Below, one piece after another: positions 1 to 13,479 of a stretch of DNA of 64,000 nucleotides (position 1 is the first letter of the stretch; each line of letters starts with the position of its first letter). This DNA is from Tretioscincus oriximinensis (lineage: Eukaryota; Chordata; Lepidosauria; Squamata; Gymnophthalmidae), in assembly GCA_022410635.1 (NCBI GenBank), contig JAJVDF010000276.1:1193993-1257992 (forward strand), in the 5' to 3' direction. Under the pieces are notes generated by a model. It worked only from the letters and a program-made list of their open reading frames with translations, did no database searches and was not told the DNA's origin. Position numbers and translations under genes: made by a program.

Positions 1-476
1 CTGGCTACCTATTCGCTACCGAGCCCAATTCAAGGTGCTTATACTGACGTATAAAGCCCTAAACGGTTTGGGTCCTGAATACTTGAGGGAACGCCTTTTC
101 CCATATAGTCCTGCCCGGTCTCTGCGATCAGAAGGAGAGGGCCTTCTAGTTGTCCCCTCCTGCTCTAGGATAAGGGGGGCGGGGAAGAGCTTTCTCGGTG
201 GTGGCCCCGATATTATGGAACGGCCTCCCCCCGGAAGCACGCCTGGCGCCATCTTTACAATCTTTTCGGCGCCTGGTAAAGACCTGTCTCTTCACCCGGG
301 CCTTTTCGGGTTAGCTCCCCCATCAGAGGACGACATTTTAAATTCTTGTGTTTCTTTTATGGTTTTAATGTTGTGAAGGTCATGATGACCTGAATTTTTA
401 ACTTTTGTAAGCCGCCCTGGACACCTTCGGGGGGAAGGGCGGGGTAAAAATCTTTAAATAAATAAAAATAAATAAA
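1..476 (+). mobile_element. L2-clade LINE, 3' end with tail
   Basis: The frame from base 35 reads LTYKALNGLGPEYLRERL, the conserved stretch near the end of L2-type reverse transcriptase ORFs. It continues to a frame-broken segment (about 180-310) like the family's terminal domain. The 3' UTR then ends in an AAGCCGCCC...GGGCGGGGTAAAAAT motif followed by AAATA repeats (450-476). It is 5' truncated by the window edge. Confidence 0.7.
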
Positions 477-3400
477 TATCCATTTTCAGAGAACTTGAAG
501 TTCTGTAGATGTAGTATTTTATAAGCCATACTTGCTCATTGTTTAATTACATGAATAGATTTCATCTACTTTTTAATGAAGTAGATGAACTTTCAGTTAA
601 AGTTTCCAAAGAGTTAAAAGTGGAAAAGTATTTCCTTAAGGACATAATCTTAAAGCCCGCAGAATTCTCAGATTAATTGGGCACTAAGGATTTTAAAGAA
701 TACTGTGTTGAGTGAGGCATATAGCTTTCACAGTAAGCATTAGACAACTGTCACACAGTAACAACCTCTAAAAGTCCTTGTTCTATATGCAGTTGGTATC
801 CAAGAATCAAAAGCAACAGAATGAAGCCCACCCACTAAAGTCCGGAACTGAATCACATAACATAAAAATATAGAGTCCAAATTCTCTACATTAATTATCT
901 GTACTACCTGTACTAAATGTTTGTTCAACAATAATGTACTGCATATCAGATCTTTTTATAGCAATTACTGCACAACTTTGTGTCACAAAAGAGCAGGCAA
1001 ATCATTTATAAATTTTAATGAACAGAAATGTAAATAAATAAACAACAGATGTTGCAAAATGCTGCTTTATGCATACTCCCCTAGCAGTTACCTTGATTCA
1101 TCACTCAAATGTTGCCCCTCTTAGCTATCAGGGAGGGAATGGTAGAAAACCCTGTCATTGCATGACAACAAATATTGAGGTGGCATTACTGCTCTCCACC
1201 ATCCATGCCTTTCAGCCTTTAGAGGTAAGTCTTTTCCCCCATCCTCCTTCAGCCTTTAGAGGTGGGCAGACACAATGAAATTGTGTGACTGGTAAACACA
1301 AGAATTGCCAAGCTTTCTTGGCAAATATTGCTCCTTTATATGGTCAGTATATTTATGAATGAGCTTCAATTACATCATTTATTTTTTTTAAACAGGCTTG
1401 GCAGATTTTATAAGTACATTTGCTTTTCTGCATTCAAAGTAGTTATCATTAAAACTCAAAATTCAAACAAGGTGACAGGTAACAGCAAACAGTGTCAACA
1501 AAGAGACCAATCAAGATTAAACGTTCTTCATCATGTTTAGTGAACTTTAGTAATACTTTCCAGCAGCAAGGCAACTATGAATTGAATTTAAAATGCCTCA
1601 GGAACTACAGACTATGTAATAAGTAGCATAGAGAATTTTTTTTAACAACCAGCCTTTCAGAAAAACTTAAGTGTTTTTCTTTGATGCTGTTCTATGATTA
1701 ATACAAAAAGTGGGAATTCTTTCTTTTTAAAAATATTCAAGTAAAAATCATTCTTTTCTATTTTTAGTAATACAGTCTAATTTCAGATCACAATTTGGGC
1801 CTTAAATATTTATCAGAGTCAAAAAAAGAAACATCTCATAAGCAAAACAATTAGAGACAATGTTCCCAAGGTCAGTGATTCTCTTATGTTCAAAACACCA
1901 TTAAGATAGCTTAGCACAATGGATATCAAAATAAATTTGGCCTTCTTTCTCTTTCAGTGAAACAAATTCATTCAAGACTTGTAGTAAAGTCTGCTTCTGC
2001 GAGAATAGCTGGAACCAAAGATGAGAAATCTGCAAGTATGCCAAAAATAACAGGATGATTGGTTTCATGTTGCTGTCATGGAAAAGTTAATAGCGATGGA
2101 AAGAAAGAGCAATGGTCTGAGTTTCTCAGACTACTATGTAAACAAAATGGCTTCCTTTTGCTGACTACTGGGATCACCTATATAAAGTATCATTGCTATG
2201 AAGGTTTTTGCAAACATTTAAAGAAATCCAATATAAAATGATATAGGAACTTTCCCTCCAAAAATGACCTGACCTGAAAATTTACTCCATTGTCTTGCAC
2301 ACAAAGGAAATTATAGTTATTTCCTCAGCAATTCAATTTAGCACCAATCTCTGCCTTTTCAGTTTGTTGTGCTGTATGTGAGAAACAAAGCATAAGGAAT
2401 AATAATTTAACAGGAATAATCACTGCATTTACATTACCATACTCTAACTAGATCTGGAAAATACAGTATTCCAAAATTGATTTTACCGTGCCAATGACTG
2501 TTCATAATGCACTTCAGCATTTGAGAACAAGCTTTGGATTTCCCCGACTGAAAAGGGCCGTAAATCCCTATTCTCACATATCAGTAACTGTTTTAAAGTT
2601 CTCGGCAGGATGACATGATGCAAACATTATTATTAAAGATGCACAGGTTATTTCAGATTAAGGTTTATCTGATGTGAACACCAATCTGGGCCAGCAACTT
2701 TTTTTTTTAAAAAAGTCCTCTACTAGACTCCTTTTTTCTGTACCACATTTATGATACTACACCCACTGCTATGTGTACAGTGGAATGTTCTTTACCACTG
2801 TTCTTGTTTCGTGCCACTGAGAAGTTTAGCTCCTAGTGAAAACACAAGATACATGCATGCTGTGGTGTTCCTACCTCTCCAAAGCCTAGTTCTCTATGAC
2901 AATAAGGGGAGAGGTGAGGGAAAGATGCAAGGTAATTAGCAATAAAATAATCTGTTTGTGGTTCTCCAGAACCAAGTTTTAGCATTTATTAAATATTAAA
3001 AAGTGGATTAAAAATCTCAAAGCACTTTTTACTATATATAAAGAAAATATATCAATATAAAAACACTGTTTCAAATTTGGGTGGCAAAGCAGCCATTCAC
3101 AGAGGGAAGGCTTCCAAATACTTTTAGACTTAAAAATAATAATAAAAAATTACTGTTATGCATTCTCAAGGGTCACAGGCAAGCCTGCAAATAGTAAAGA
3201 ATAGTAAAGAAAGATTTTTCAAAATCACTGGACCCGTATGTTTGTCTCCCCCACGTTGGCATCAGACCTGAACAACGAGGCTCTGCTCCAACAGTTTCCA
3301 GAATCTTTTGCTCCTATGCAACAGGGATGTAGTCTTTTAAATTTGATGAAATTAAACCAATGACACTCAGTTAACTGAAAACATTGGTAGCATAACAACT

Positions 3401-3832
3401 TGTAGGAAAGTAACAGCTGCAAAATATGGGAAGTGTTGAAACACCTTCCTCAACCATGTCAGAAATATCTACTCCACCCCAGAACTGAGGAGCCAAATTT
3501 AACATTCTTGCCAAAATGCTGAAGGGCACATGATCTACCTCCAAAGCACACACACTTAACTTTGTTTATTTATGATTGCATAATATTAATGGCATAACTC
3601 AATTTACCCATACTTATTGATTACATCATAAAAAGGAGGTCTGCTTGTTTAGATCACAGCTCATTTATTCCAATATCTTGTCTCCCATAGTGATCCATGA
3701 ATTGCTTCTGGGCATAAAACAAAAGCAAAATCTTTGCTTGCTTTCAAGCCCCACAAATAGTCTTTTGAAAAATCCTACCTGTCTCTCCAACCTGGAAATG
3801 GTAAGTAGGCATACATTCTTGTAGCCATCCAT
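477..3832. other. AT-rich intron sequence, nothing recognised
   Basis: No transposon ends, long frames or strong inverted repeats were recognised. A 16-base phrase (TTCAGCCTTTAGAGGT) occurs twice within 1210-1263. Short frames of 60-70 codons match random expectation. Confidence 0.5.
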
Positions 3833-3985
3833 ATATTTATTTATTTACATTTTTATATCGCCCTATACCCGAAGGTCTTAGGGCGGTTAACAATAAAAAC
3901 TCAGCATATTAAAAACAACCCCATCTAAAAATTGGGGGAGGAACAGCAGTTTTCTCAGCCAAAGGCCAGGTCAAAGAGGTGCTCC
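3833..3985 (-). mobile_element. L2-like LINE 3' tail
   Basis: TATTTATTTA followed by CGCCCTATACCCGAAGGTCT is the reverse complement of the L2 tail seen in plus orientation at 44150-44215. It runs into the end of the ORF, whose minus-strand codons read HLFDLAFG. Confidence 0.65.
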
Positions 3986-3989
3986 CATG

Positions 3990-4735
3990 AATTTATCTAT
4001 TCCTATCTTAAGGGTATCTAGATTGACTGTTGTCACAACCGCTTCTGATAATGAATTCCAGAGACCAATGTCCCTCTGAGTGGAGAAAAACACTTCCTAA
4101 CTTTCATGCCTGTCACCTTCATAAAGTGCTACCTCATCCTATTGTCTTTTTTCTATTTATCCTTTTCCAAACGATGCATTATTTTATTTACTTCAGTTAG
4201 GTCATCTCTTAAATGCTAGATTGAGGGGACCTAAAAGAGAATTTGCCATCATTCTAGTTGCCCTTTTCTGCATTGTTTCCCATTTCCACAATATTATTTC
4301 TGGGGATTACCAAAATTGTACACAAAATTTTAGATATGGCCTCACCATAGATTTATGAAAAAGTGATATTATTTTCCTAATTCCTCTTAGCAATGAATAA
4401 TTTAACTCAGTTCTGCTGGGTACTTGACTGACACGTCTGCCAAAACTCCAAGATCCCCTTTCCTGGTCAATTATTAAAAAAAATAAAACTCAGTTAATTT
4501 ATAGATGTAATTGGGTTTCTTAGCCCTTGTGCACTACTTTACACTCGCTGAGATTGGAAGTGCATTTGCTACTTCATTGCCTGCCTACTCAGTGATGCAC
4601 TTCATACTCTCTTTCGATTTTCACTGCCATAACTAATTTAAGCCTTATTAGCAAATGTTTTCTTATTCCTTATCTCTATACCTAGATCATCATTTATATA
4701 TCCCCAATAACTCTCTTAAATCTGTCAAGGATTTA
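3990..4735 (-). mobile_element. Old CR1-type LINE fragment
   Basis: The antisense order of phrases (TTCCAGAGACCAATG, then CTAGTTGCCCTTTTCTGCA, then GGCCTCACCATAGATTTAT, then CTCCAAGATCCCCTTTC) parallels the better-preserved CR1 at 10450-10960. There are many substitutions and gaps and no open frame. Confidence 0.65.
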
Positions 4736-4772
4736 CCAACCTATGGTAAAAGAAGCAATGTACTGAGAAATA

Positions 4773-4925
4773 CTTATCTGTATTCAAACAGAGGCTGGAC
4801 AGTCATCTGTCTGGGATAGTTTAATGAATCCTGCAACGAGCAGGGGGTTGGACCCGATGACCCTGGAGGTCCCTTCCAACTCTATGATTCTATTCTATGA
4901 GTCTATTCTATTCTATGATTCTATT
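4773..4925 (+). mobile_element. CR1 3' end with ATTCT-type tail
   Basis: GGACCCGATGACCCTGGAGG and CCCTTCCAACTCTATGATT, followed by repeats of TCTATTCTATGA, are the classic 3' terminus of bird/reptile CR1. It is 5' truncated. Confidence 0.85.
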
Positions 4926-5664
4926 TCCTCAAAACTTCCAAATGTGCAAAATATTCTATTCAGATACTAGTCAGGAAGTTTGTGAGTAAAATAAAAGGAA
5001 GATGTTTATGATTTTCTCCATAGGGACTAGCTTTTTATCCTTAAAAGAATGCAGCCTTAGCATACTTCTAAACCCAAAACTGAAAAACATGTACTAATAA
5101 TCCTACAAGCTGCTAAGCCTGAAAATGCAGGCAGGGTTTCTTACCTACTTCCAATGGCAGAGTATCTTCCTTCCTTCTTCCCCATTCTTTTGTGGTGGAA
5201 ATAATTGCAAACTGTTTTGCAGGCGTTTATCACACCTTGTTGGCATGTGTGTTGTCAGAGGACTCTCCCTCACTCTAGAACAGAACACAGTTGGTCCAAT
5301 ATGTTCCCAATTTGGCACATTATTTGGTACGTACACTACTGGATTACTATTTTATAGGATGTGTTGGCAAAATTGGCCTCAGAAGATTTCAGTTCTTAGT
5401 TTTCCTTGCAGATAGGCATGGGATTTTTATAGAAAACATAAAATGATATAATCTCCCATTAATTTTGTTGGTTGGATGAAGTTAGCATAAATCAATTCCT
5501 ACTATCCAATACAGTCCGATTTCCCAAGGAACTTCCTCCGAGAAATGATGTGTTGATCTTTCTCAAGGGTCCCTATTGTTGGAACAACTGGAATATTAAT
5601 ACATTACCTTATATATAATGCATACACATTATATATATAATGCACACACTTCTAACAAGAATAA

Positions 5665-5955
5665 TATTTATTTATACTTATGTCCGCCCCATACCCAAAG
5701 GTCTCAGAGTGGCATACAAAATTGACATATTAAAAACAATATTATCTGAAGGAAAATAGCATTTCTTCAACCAAAGGCCAGGTTAAAGAGGTGCAACTTC
5801 AAAGACCTAAAAGAATACGATGGTGACTGACACACCTTGAGGGGGAGATTATTCCATAAACTGGGGACAACCACTGAGAAGGTCCTCAGACAGTGGAAAC
5901 TGGAACTAGCTCTGTTGCCAAAGATTATACTAAGTGGTTGGTATTCAAGCAACTT
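5665..5955 (-). mobile_element. L2-like LINE 3' end with ORF remnant
   Basis: On the minus strand, codons at 5767-5952 include FSVVVPSLWNNLPL and LKLHLFNLAFG, the terminal domain of L2-clade ORFs. They are followed by a 3' UTR (5690-5766) related to the copies at 3833 and 24128 and an AAATA tail (about 5667-5680). It is truncated at the 5' side. Confidence 0.7.
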
Positions 5956-6892
5956 GACTCTAAACTGTTAAGTGAAAGCACCCACTACCTCCTGCTCTTC
6001 TTTTGAAAACTGTTTTTAAATACCATCCAGCAAGATTTGTAGCAACTCAGTCCATGTTCTAGAAGTCCAGTACTAAAAGCCATGTGCGCTGATGAGACAG
6101 AGAAATATTGTCCATCACCCACTCGAGACAGGAAGAATATATGTAGTAATATCTCAATTTGCATCTCAATTGGGCTCCCCCCAAAGGGTGCATAAATCCA
6201 GAGAAATCAAGCTAGCTTTAAGCTGTGTAACCATGACTACAATTCTTCTGTTTTTAGAGTCCAAAGCCAGAGGCTGAGAAGAGGAGGATAAATAGGTAGG
6301 TTATCTCAAAAATAAGCAGGCAAATGTAGAGGGCAGAGGTATCAGTACTTATGTATAGGTATCGGTATTCTGATGGTTGCAAAAGTGAACAAGGCAGAGA
6401 CAATAGGAAAAGATGGTTCCTTCACTCATCAGAGAGGGAAAGATCCTATAAAGTTTCAATCAAATGACTGAGGCAGCCTTTGCACAGTCCTCCCTTCTTC
6501 AGTCCAGGAACCCATTTGCAAAAAAGCATCTTGGTGTTCCCTTCCTCCATTGTCTTGGCCAAACAGGCTTTCTGCAAAAGTCAGATTTGTTGACTTCCTT
6601 CTACTGCCTCCCAGATATTTATTGCACCAGTTGGGATCATCAAATCAGAGAGTCAAAGCATTGCAAGAGCAAATGAGGTTGTGTGAAGAAATAGAGAAAA
6701 GTCACCATTTATCAGATGAATAAAAGTGAAACTGCACTAACAAAAAAAGCCCCATGGAAAGTGAGATTTGACTGACTGAGAAAAAACAAGAATATGTATA
6801 GTAGGGTTGCCAGAAATCAACCTAGAAAGAAATAGCATTGATACTAAGATACCACAGAGTTACTGTTGAAAGATATCAAAGAAATAGCATCT

Positions 6893-6957
6893 GAAGAAGT
6901 AGACTTGGGACTACGAAAGCTCATGCCACCTACTTTTTTCTTGTTAGTCTCTAAAAA
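6893..6957 (-). mobile_element. Remnant of a hairpin-forming interspersed repeat
   Basis: CATCTGAAGAAGTAGACTTG, a GAAAGCTCATGCCACC phrase and TTGTTAGTCTCTAAA match one arm of the element at 59551-59695. This is a short decayed copy. Confidence 0.6.
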
Positions 6958-7382
6958 GACCCCCTTAATGAAAGATAGTTTCTATGTATAGATACACATT
7001 CAAACTGTTGATTTCAAAGCAGATTACGTGGGGTTCTCTGAATGCTGCTGCATCGTTTCCAGTAGCTCTATAGATCAACCTACCCATCTATTGCACTTAT
7101 ATATCCAAAAAGTCGCAATAAATTACTATAAGAAGATACATTAACCGCAATAGTGAGAGTTAGCATAGCATGCTATTCTCCCGGTGGTCAGTAGCAATCA
7201 CAGTTTCATCTATATGATCTGGATTGCAATGTTTCCCAACCATTAGGATAATCAATGAGCACCTTCTTCAAATCCTCCTTCAGTTTTAAATGGGAAGAGA
7301 ACCTCTGCAAAAATGCTTCCCCATCAATATGAAAGTACTCAGCAATGAAGACCTTCTACATAATTATTACTATTCTTTGCTG

Positions 7383-7612
7383 ACACAAAGGATATAAACG
7401 GGTACTAGGATGGATGTCTGGATGTTGCCTCCGTGATGGAGCAACAGGCAGGTCTCCTGAAATACCATTTGCACAGAATCATGAACAGGCACATATTTTG
7501 CTTTCCTCTGTTTGGACTGCCCAGGTGCATCTGGTGGGCCTCTGTGTGACACAGAATGCTGGACTTGATGGGCTGTAGCCTTATCCAATATGGCTCTTTT
7601 GTTCTTATGAAA
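7383..7612 (+). mobile_element. CR1 3' end, reptile subfamily
   Basis: This shares the phrases CATCTGGTGGGCCTCTGTGT, CAGAATGCTGGACTTGATGG and TTGTTCTTATGA with the 3' UTRs of the copies at 10150 (minus) and 53640-53780 (plus). It is 5' truncated with no ORF. Confidence 0.85.
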
Positions 7613-8384
7613 TTAGAAGTTTTTAGTGTCTGCATGAGCGAAATATATACTGTTCTGCTAAGTACTATGCTTGAATGGAAATCTATCTTAAGATGCCAGC
7701 TAACTTTAGAAAATAAAAAAACATCCCAGGGCTCCCAGGTGCTTTACTGGGCTCCCAGCTGGGCCCTTGCTGACATCAAGGACAAGATAAGAGGTCTTGA
7801 GCAGAGAAAATACCTGCTCTACCTCACACTTTCTTTTGTTGTTCCATTGCTGATTACTTCCTGCTTTCTGAGGATGAATGGGGCCACAGCAAGCTTTTGA
7901 ATGAGACACAGATACATCCACTGCAAAGTCCTCCTCTCCTTTCCTCCCTCACCTTTCCTTTGATGTTGAAATATCCAGGCTTGCAGGACCAGACACTACA
8001 CGACTCCTGTCCTTTTTAGCCAATTTGATCAGACGTTAGTTCAACACAAGTCTAAACTTCAAGGACTACAAAAAGTCTATGGCAAACTAGTTCTTTATTG
8101 TTCCCATGGAAACAGTATGAGGTCACCTGGAACTGAGTCTGCATTCTAACCTGTAATAAGGCTTATAATTTGTTGTATAAATATTAGGCATTTGTGGCAC
8201 ACTTTTAAAAACCTTATTCTAAATCAGATTTTAGCAGCAAATTGACTGCATTCTTAAACATTTTTAACCTTGCCTTGTATGTTTTACTGTCTAGAAATAA
8301 ATTTAATCACTGATGCAAACGAACAGTACTATAAGAAAACGGACACATTAAAAGCATAAAGTAGGATGAAACAAAGCTCAAAAT

Positions 8385-8462
8385 ATCACAGAATCAGAGT
8401 TGGAAGGGACCTCCAGGGTCATCGGGTCCAATCCCGTTCAATGCAGGGTTCACTAAACCATC
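8385..8462 (-). mobile_element. CR1 3' end fragment
   Basis: CACAGAATCAGAGTTGGAAG and GACCTCCAGGGTCATCGGGT are the reverse complement of the CR1 terminus at 4840-4890. The length is about 78 bp. Confidence 0.85.
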
Positions 8463-10149
8463 TCTTTTTAACCACATAAAACTTTCTCCATGAACAACAT
8501 CTAGTACTTTACATCACATCCCATTTCACCTCCAAAAAAGCCATGGAAGGAAAAAGCAACAAAATCAATTACACTTGACTGCAGAATATATTGTGCATCC
8601 TAAGTTGAATGCAAATATGCACAATTAAAATCCAACATGATGCACAAAAGTTGAATTCTGCTTTTCCCAGCATTTTTAGTGAATCTCAAACATACAAGTT
8701 TTATATAAGATTTACCTATATAAAATTTATCTAGAATAAAAACAAAAATATTTTCCTATTAATGTATACTTCCTGGTAAATTTCTAACCTGTTCAAAGTG
8801 ATACTTGTAGACACATAAAATTCATAGAATCACAACATTAATTGGAATTTTAAAAACAGAAAAACTTCTTCACATGGGAAGATAACATTTAAAAGTGAGG
8901 GCCAATTATTAAAGTTAAGGCAGGCAATCAGAAGCACCTTAGAATTTAGAATCATAAACTCATGCATGGGGGGGATCATTGTTTCAATTATGAATTTATT
9001 TAATTACTCTCCAATATACTAACAGACAAAAGTTCTAACCAAGTTTTTCAATCCTGCCACCTTTGCCTTGATCAGTATTTATTTAATTGACATTATTCCT
9101 CCATTGAAATAGTTGCCCTTGTTTATATTGTTGAACATTGGTGTACAATTTTTTACTTGTTTTGCAGACCTTTAGAACATTTTTTTAAATCTTCCTAATG
9201 TCAACGATGAACCGATTTGTTTAAATGATGCAATATAATTAGTAATAGATTAATCCATTGATCATATAGAATCATATTGTATATATTACCCTAATATTTT
9301 GGTTTATTTGCTGCAGTCTAACTCCACTCTAAGTTATATAGCATTTCCATGCCAGAGCCATTTAGGGGGTTAATTCTTTGTCTGACAATCTTATAACTCA
9401 CCCTTGTGCTGAAACCCATTACACTATGAATTGTAAAATCATTCCTAGTGCATGAATAAACCACAATTAAACAATAATTGCAAAACAAAAACAACTTTAT
9501 AAAGCAGCACCATTCAAAGACACCACCTAGATGTCAAAGGATTGAGTAAGTATGCCTATAAGGGTTTCTTATCTGCAAACAGTAACAAGAATTGCATTAT
9601 CACTACAGAAAAGAATTCTGTGGTCAGACATCGCCACGGAAGAGACAATTAAGATGCTTTGTCTTGTGTATCTCATTTGCCAAAGCAACTATCAAGTAGA
9701 CCTACCATCAAGAATGGATGTTTCTGAGTCAGGTGACCATACGACAACAGGGGCCTCAGAGAAATATAGGGGCCTCAGGAAAAGTATATCAATTCATTAT
9801 CTTCAAGCAGGCCTCCTAGCTTTAGTGCTTTCAGTGCGATACTCTTAAGATTAATGTAGTATGATCTTAATAAGGCTGCCCTGACAACAGCCAGATGGAA
9901 ACGAACAGCCACATGCTTCTGGCATATTTTCAAAAGGCACCCTCATGCAGGATGCATTAATAATCCAGATAAGAGACAACCAGGGCACTGATTTCTGAAG
10001 TTCTGTTGCCTCTGCTTAGGAAAGATTACAATGTTTTATGTGATTAATGGAACTGAACCTCATCTGTGAGTCTGGAATACAAAAGGACATGCAAACAACA
10101 TATATACAGAATGCCTCTGTAAGGAAGAGTATCTTGACATTCAGGGCTC
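8463..10149. other. AT-rich intron sequence, nothing recognised
   Basis: No clear transposon ends. A 98-codon frame (9552-9848, plus) has no recognised similarity and no supporting splice context. Confidence 0.45.
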
Positions 10150-12080
10150 CGCATAAGAACATTAGAACATAAAAAGAGCCATACTGGATCAGGCCACAGC
10201 CCATCTAGTCCAGCATTCTGTCTCACACAGAATGCACCTGGGCAATCCGAACAGAGGAAAGCAAAATATGCACCTGTTCATGACTCCCACAAATGGTATT
10301 TCAGGAGTCCTGCCTGTTGCTCCATCCCGGAGGCAACCCAGGTATCCATCCTAGTACCCATTTATACCCTTGGTGTCCATAAAGCTGTCTAATCCTGTCT
10401 TGAAACTATCCAAGCTATTAGCTACCATTACCTCTTCTGGAAGTAAATTCCACAGGCCAATGACCCTCTGGGTGAAAAAATACTTTCCTTTGTCTGTTCT
10501 CACTTTTCTACTCATCAGTTTTAAGGAGTGTCCTCTGGTCCTTGTGCTGTGTGATAGAGAAAACATTTTTCTGTATTCACCCTGTCCATCCCATGCATGA
10601 TTTTGTAGACTTCAATCAGATCACCTCTCAAATGTTGCCTTTCGAGGCTGAAGAGGTCCAGACTTTGCAGCCTGACTTCATAAGGGAGGTGCTCCAGATC
10701 CTTGATCATTTTTGTTACCCTTTTCTGCACCTTCTCTAGTTCCACAATATCTCTCTTGAGATATGGTGACCAGAATTGAACACAGTATTCCAAATGTGGC
10801 CTCACCACAGATTTATAAAGAGGCAAAATAACATTTGTTGACTTTTCGATTCCTTTCCTAATTATCCTCAACATGGAATTTGCCTTTTTTGCTGCTGCTG
10901 CACGCTGGGTTGACATTTTCATTGAATTGTCCACCAACACTCCAAGATCCTTTTCTTGCTCGGTTACAGAAAGCTTGGTTCCCAACAGGTGGTAGGAGTA
11001 GTTGGGGTTCTTTGCCGCAATGTGCATGACCTTGCACTTGCTTAAATTGAAGTGCATTTGCCACTTTGATGCCCACTCACTCTATTTCAATAGATCACTC
11101 TGGAGTGCCTTACAATCATTTTCAGTTCTCACTACCCTGAACAGTTTAGTGTTGTCAACAAACTTGGCTACTTCACTATTTACCTCGACATCCAGATCAT
11201 TTATAAATATATTGAAAAGCAAGGCTCCCAGTACAGATCCCTGGGGTACCCCACTTCTTACCTCTTTCCACTCAGAGAACTGTCCATTTATTACTACCCT
11301 CTATTTTCTATCTTTTAGCCAGTTTCCAATCCAGAACAAAGTCTGTTCTCTTATAACATGAGTGTGGAGCTTTTTTAGAAGCGCTTGTTGAGGGACTTTA
11401 TCAAAAGCCTTCTGAAAATCAAGACAGACAATATCAACTGGATCCCCTTTATCTACATGTTTGTTAACACTCTCAAAGAATTCTAGCAAGTTAGTAAGGA
11501 ATGATTTACCTTTGCAGAAGCCATGCTGAGTTTCATTCAGTAATGCGTGCTTCACCATGTGTTTAGTAATTTTGCCCTTAATTATGGTTTCCAACACTAA
11601 TGTTCAGCTTATTAAGGCTAGCAAGGACCTCCTTGTTATCCAGTTTAATTCCTCTGGTGTTCTTCCTGAGAAGACTCAATCTGTTGCGGGTAAATTCCCT
11701 CTGTCTTCTTCAATGAAAACTGAAGCAAAAAAATCATTTAACCTCTCTGCAATCTCCACGTCCTCCTTGATTATGTCCTTTTATCCATAGCTATCTAGTG
11801 GTCTGACTGCTTTCCTGGTAGAATTCTTATTTCTGATTTATTTGAAAAAGTCCTCATTATTTCTTTTAATATTCTTTGCAATGTGCTCCTCAAAGTTTTT
11901 CTTTGCATCCCTGACTACCACCTTGCATTTTGTTTGCCAGTTTGTGCTCCCTTCTGTTCTCCTCACTAAGATAAGCCTCCCACTTTTTAAATGAGTTTCT
12001 CTTCATTCTAATGACTTTCCTTACTGCAGCGGTAAGCCATACGGGTGTCTTCTTGGACTTGGCAGAACGAGTAAGAACTG
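10150..12080 (-). mobile_element. CR1-type LINE, 5'-truncated, decayed ORF2
   Basis: Minus-strand segments in order: a positively charged linker (WLTAAVRKVIRMKR, around 12000), an RT segment with HGFCKGKSFLTNLLEF and VDIVCLDFQKAFDKVPQ (11301-11597), the catalytic box (11151-11162), the C-terminal part (MHFNLSKCKVMH through LRGDLIEVYKIMHGMDRVN, 10521-11057), the ORF end (LLPEEV...DTKGINGY, 10351-10470) and the 3' UTR ending TTATGTTCTTATG near 10150. The reading frame is broken several times, and the catalytic FADD is changed to FVDN, so this copy is dead. It shares nearly every phrase with the plus-strand copy at 51705-53785. Confidence 0.92.
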
Positions 12081-12611
12081 GGTTCTTATACCCCGCATAA
12101 AGGTTCAAGTTCCTGCAACCCTGGTTTGGTCTACTTAAGTGCAAAAACCTATTTTGATTTTGCTGCGCCATTAATGGTGCAGTTTGGGCAATATGATGAT
12201 AACAAGACCCAAATACAAACATACATAAAAATGGGTAAAAAGTGCAGTAAGACAAAGGAAACCAAAACCCAAATCCACGTTTGGTCATGGAAGGTCACTT
12301 AGTCACTTTTTCCAAGAATGAAAAATATTCAGTTTTAAAGCTTTTCAGGGAAAAGAGGGCAGGACATAAATGCAAAATAGTAATAACCAGGCTTAAATAA
12401 AAACTACTTGCAAATATTATATATTTATTTATCTATTTTACAATACATTCACAAGTTGTAACTACCGGTAAATTAGGTTTTTGAAATATGAATATGCTCT
12501 GCCGTATTTTCCTTTTTTGTAGGATGAAACAAGTCCAAAGGTAGCACAGTTTTTTCTCTTTCTATAATCAGAAGGCAACTGAGAGTCACCATGTCCACCA
12601 CCACCACGGAG

Positions 12612-12965
12612 GAAGAGGAGAAGAAGAACTGGGTTCTTAAACCCCACTTTTCTCACTTTTCAAAGCGACTCAAAGCAGCTTACAAGGTTGTTTTTTTTTG
12701 CCCAAAGGCTTACATTCTATCTTCCCCACCAGGCTGTGGTGGTTTCCATGTATCTACTTGCAGTCAGGTGCAATTTCTTGCAATTCATGCTTTCATAGCT
12801 GGGTTGGCTAGAGCTACAGGCTAGTGGAAGGTGCTCACCCCTTCCCACGTCCGACACAGGGCTGCGAAGCCCGATCTCCTCAATGAGAGAGATTCCTGAA
12901 CTATCCATGCCTGCTCCCCATTCCTCGTCAAGGGAGTAAAAGCAGGAACTCAACCCCACTGCATT
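12612..12965 (+). mobile_element. Unclassified interspersed repeat (GAAGAACTGGGTTCTT family)
   Basis: The run AGAAGAACTGGGTTCTT, CCCCACTTTTCTCAC, CTCAAAGCAGCTTACAA and GCCCAAAGGCTTACATTCT recurs at 55090-55330 in the same order and in part at 48248-48330; a short piece occurs at 12069-12095. It resembles a squamate SINE or LINE-tail repeat, but I cannot name the family. Confidence 0.65.
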
Positions 12966-13218
12966 TCAACAAATACTGATATAAGGTGAACAGAGCTTTA
13001 AGTGTTAGTATCTGGTCCCTTTATCTCCTAAAGATTTTGTCTACTACCAACCACAGAAGAGATGTTTAGGTTTCTGCATTTCTCTTCTTCTTGCAAACTT
13101 CTCCTGTACAGCTTGTAGACTTGCTGACACTGATTTGATCCTGGTGATGGATCTTAATTTGAATTATAAGCACCTTCGACTTATATGAATCTAGGCTTCC
13201 TTGCACTATTAAAAAATA

Positions 13219-13478
13219 CAGTGGTACCTCGGTTCTCGAACGCCTTGAATTTCGACCAAATTGGTGTTCGACCAGGCGATCCCAGAAACTTTTGTCCTGG
13301 AATCCGAACACATATTTGGAACTCGAACTTCCTTCGGCGTTCTTTCGGCCAGGCGCGCCTTGCTTGCGTCATCAGTGTGCGTTTTTTCGGCCCGGTGCGC
13401 CTTGCTTCGGTTCTCGAACAATTTGGTTCTCGACCGTCCTCCCGGGACGAATTCTGTTCGAGAACCGAGGTACCACTG
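13219..13478. mobile_element. Non-autonomous inverted-repeat DNA transposon (260 bp)
   Basis: The ends are CAGTGGTACCTCGGTTCTCG and its exact reverse complement, flanked by TA on both sides (13217-13218 and 13479-13480). TA target duplication and CAGTGG ends fit the Tc1/mariner superfamily, Tigger/pogo-like. The interior is unusually GC-rich for the region and contains a diverged internal repeat (GCGCCTTGCTT occurs twice). The frames inside do not encode a transposase. Confidence 0.9.
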
Positions 13479-13479
13479 T

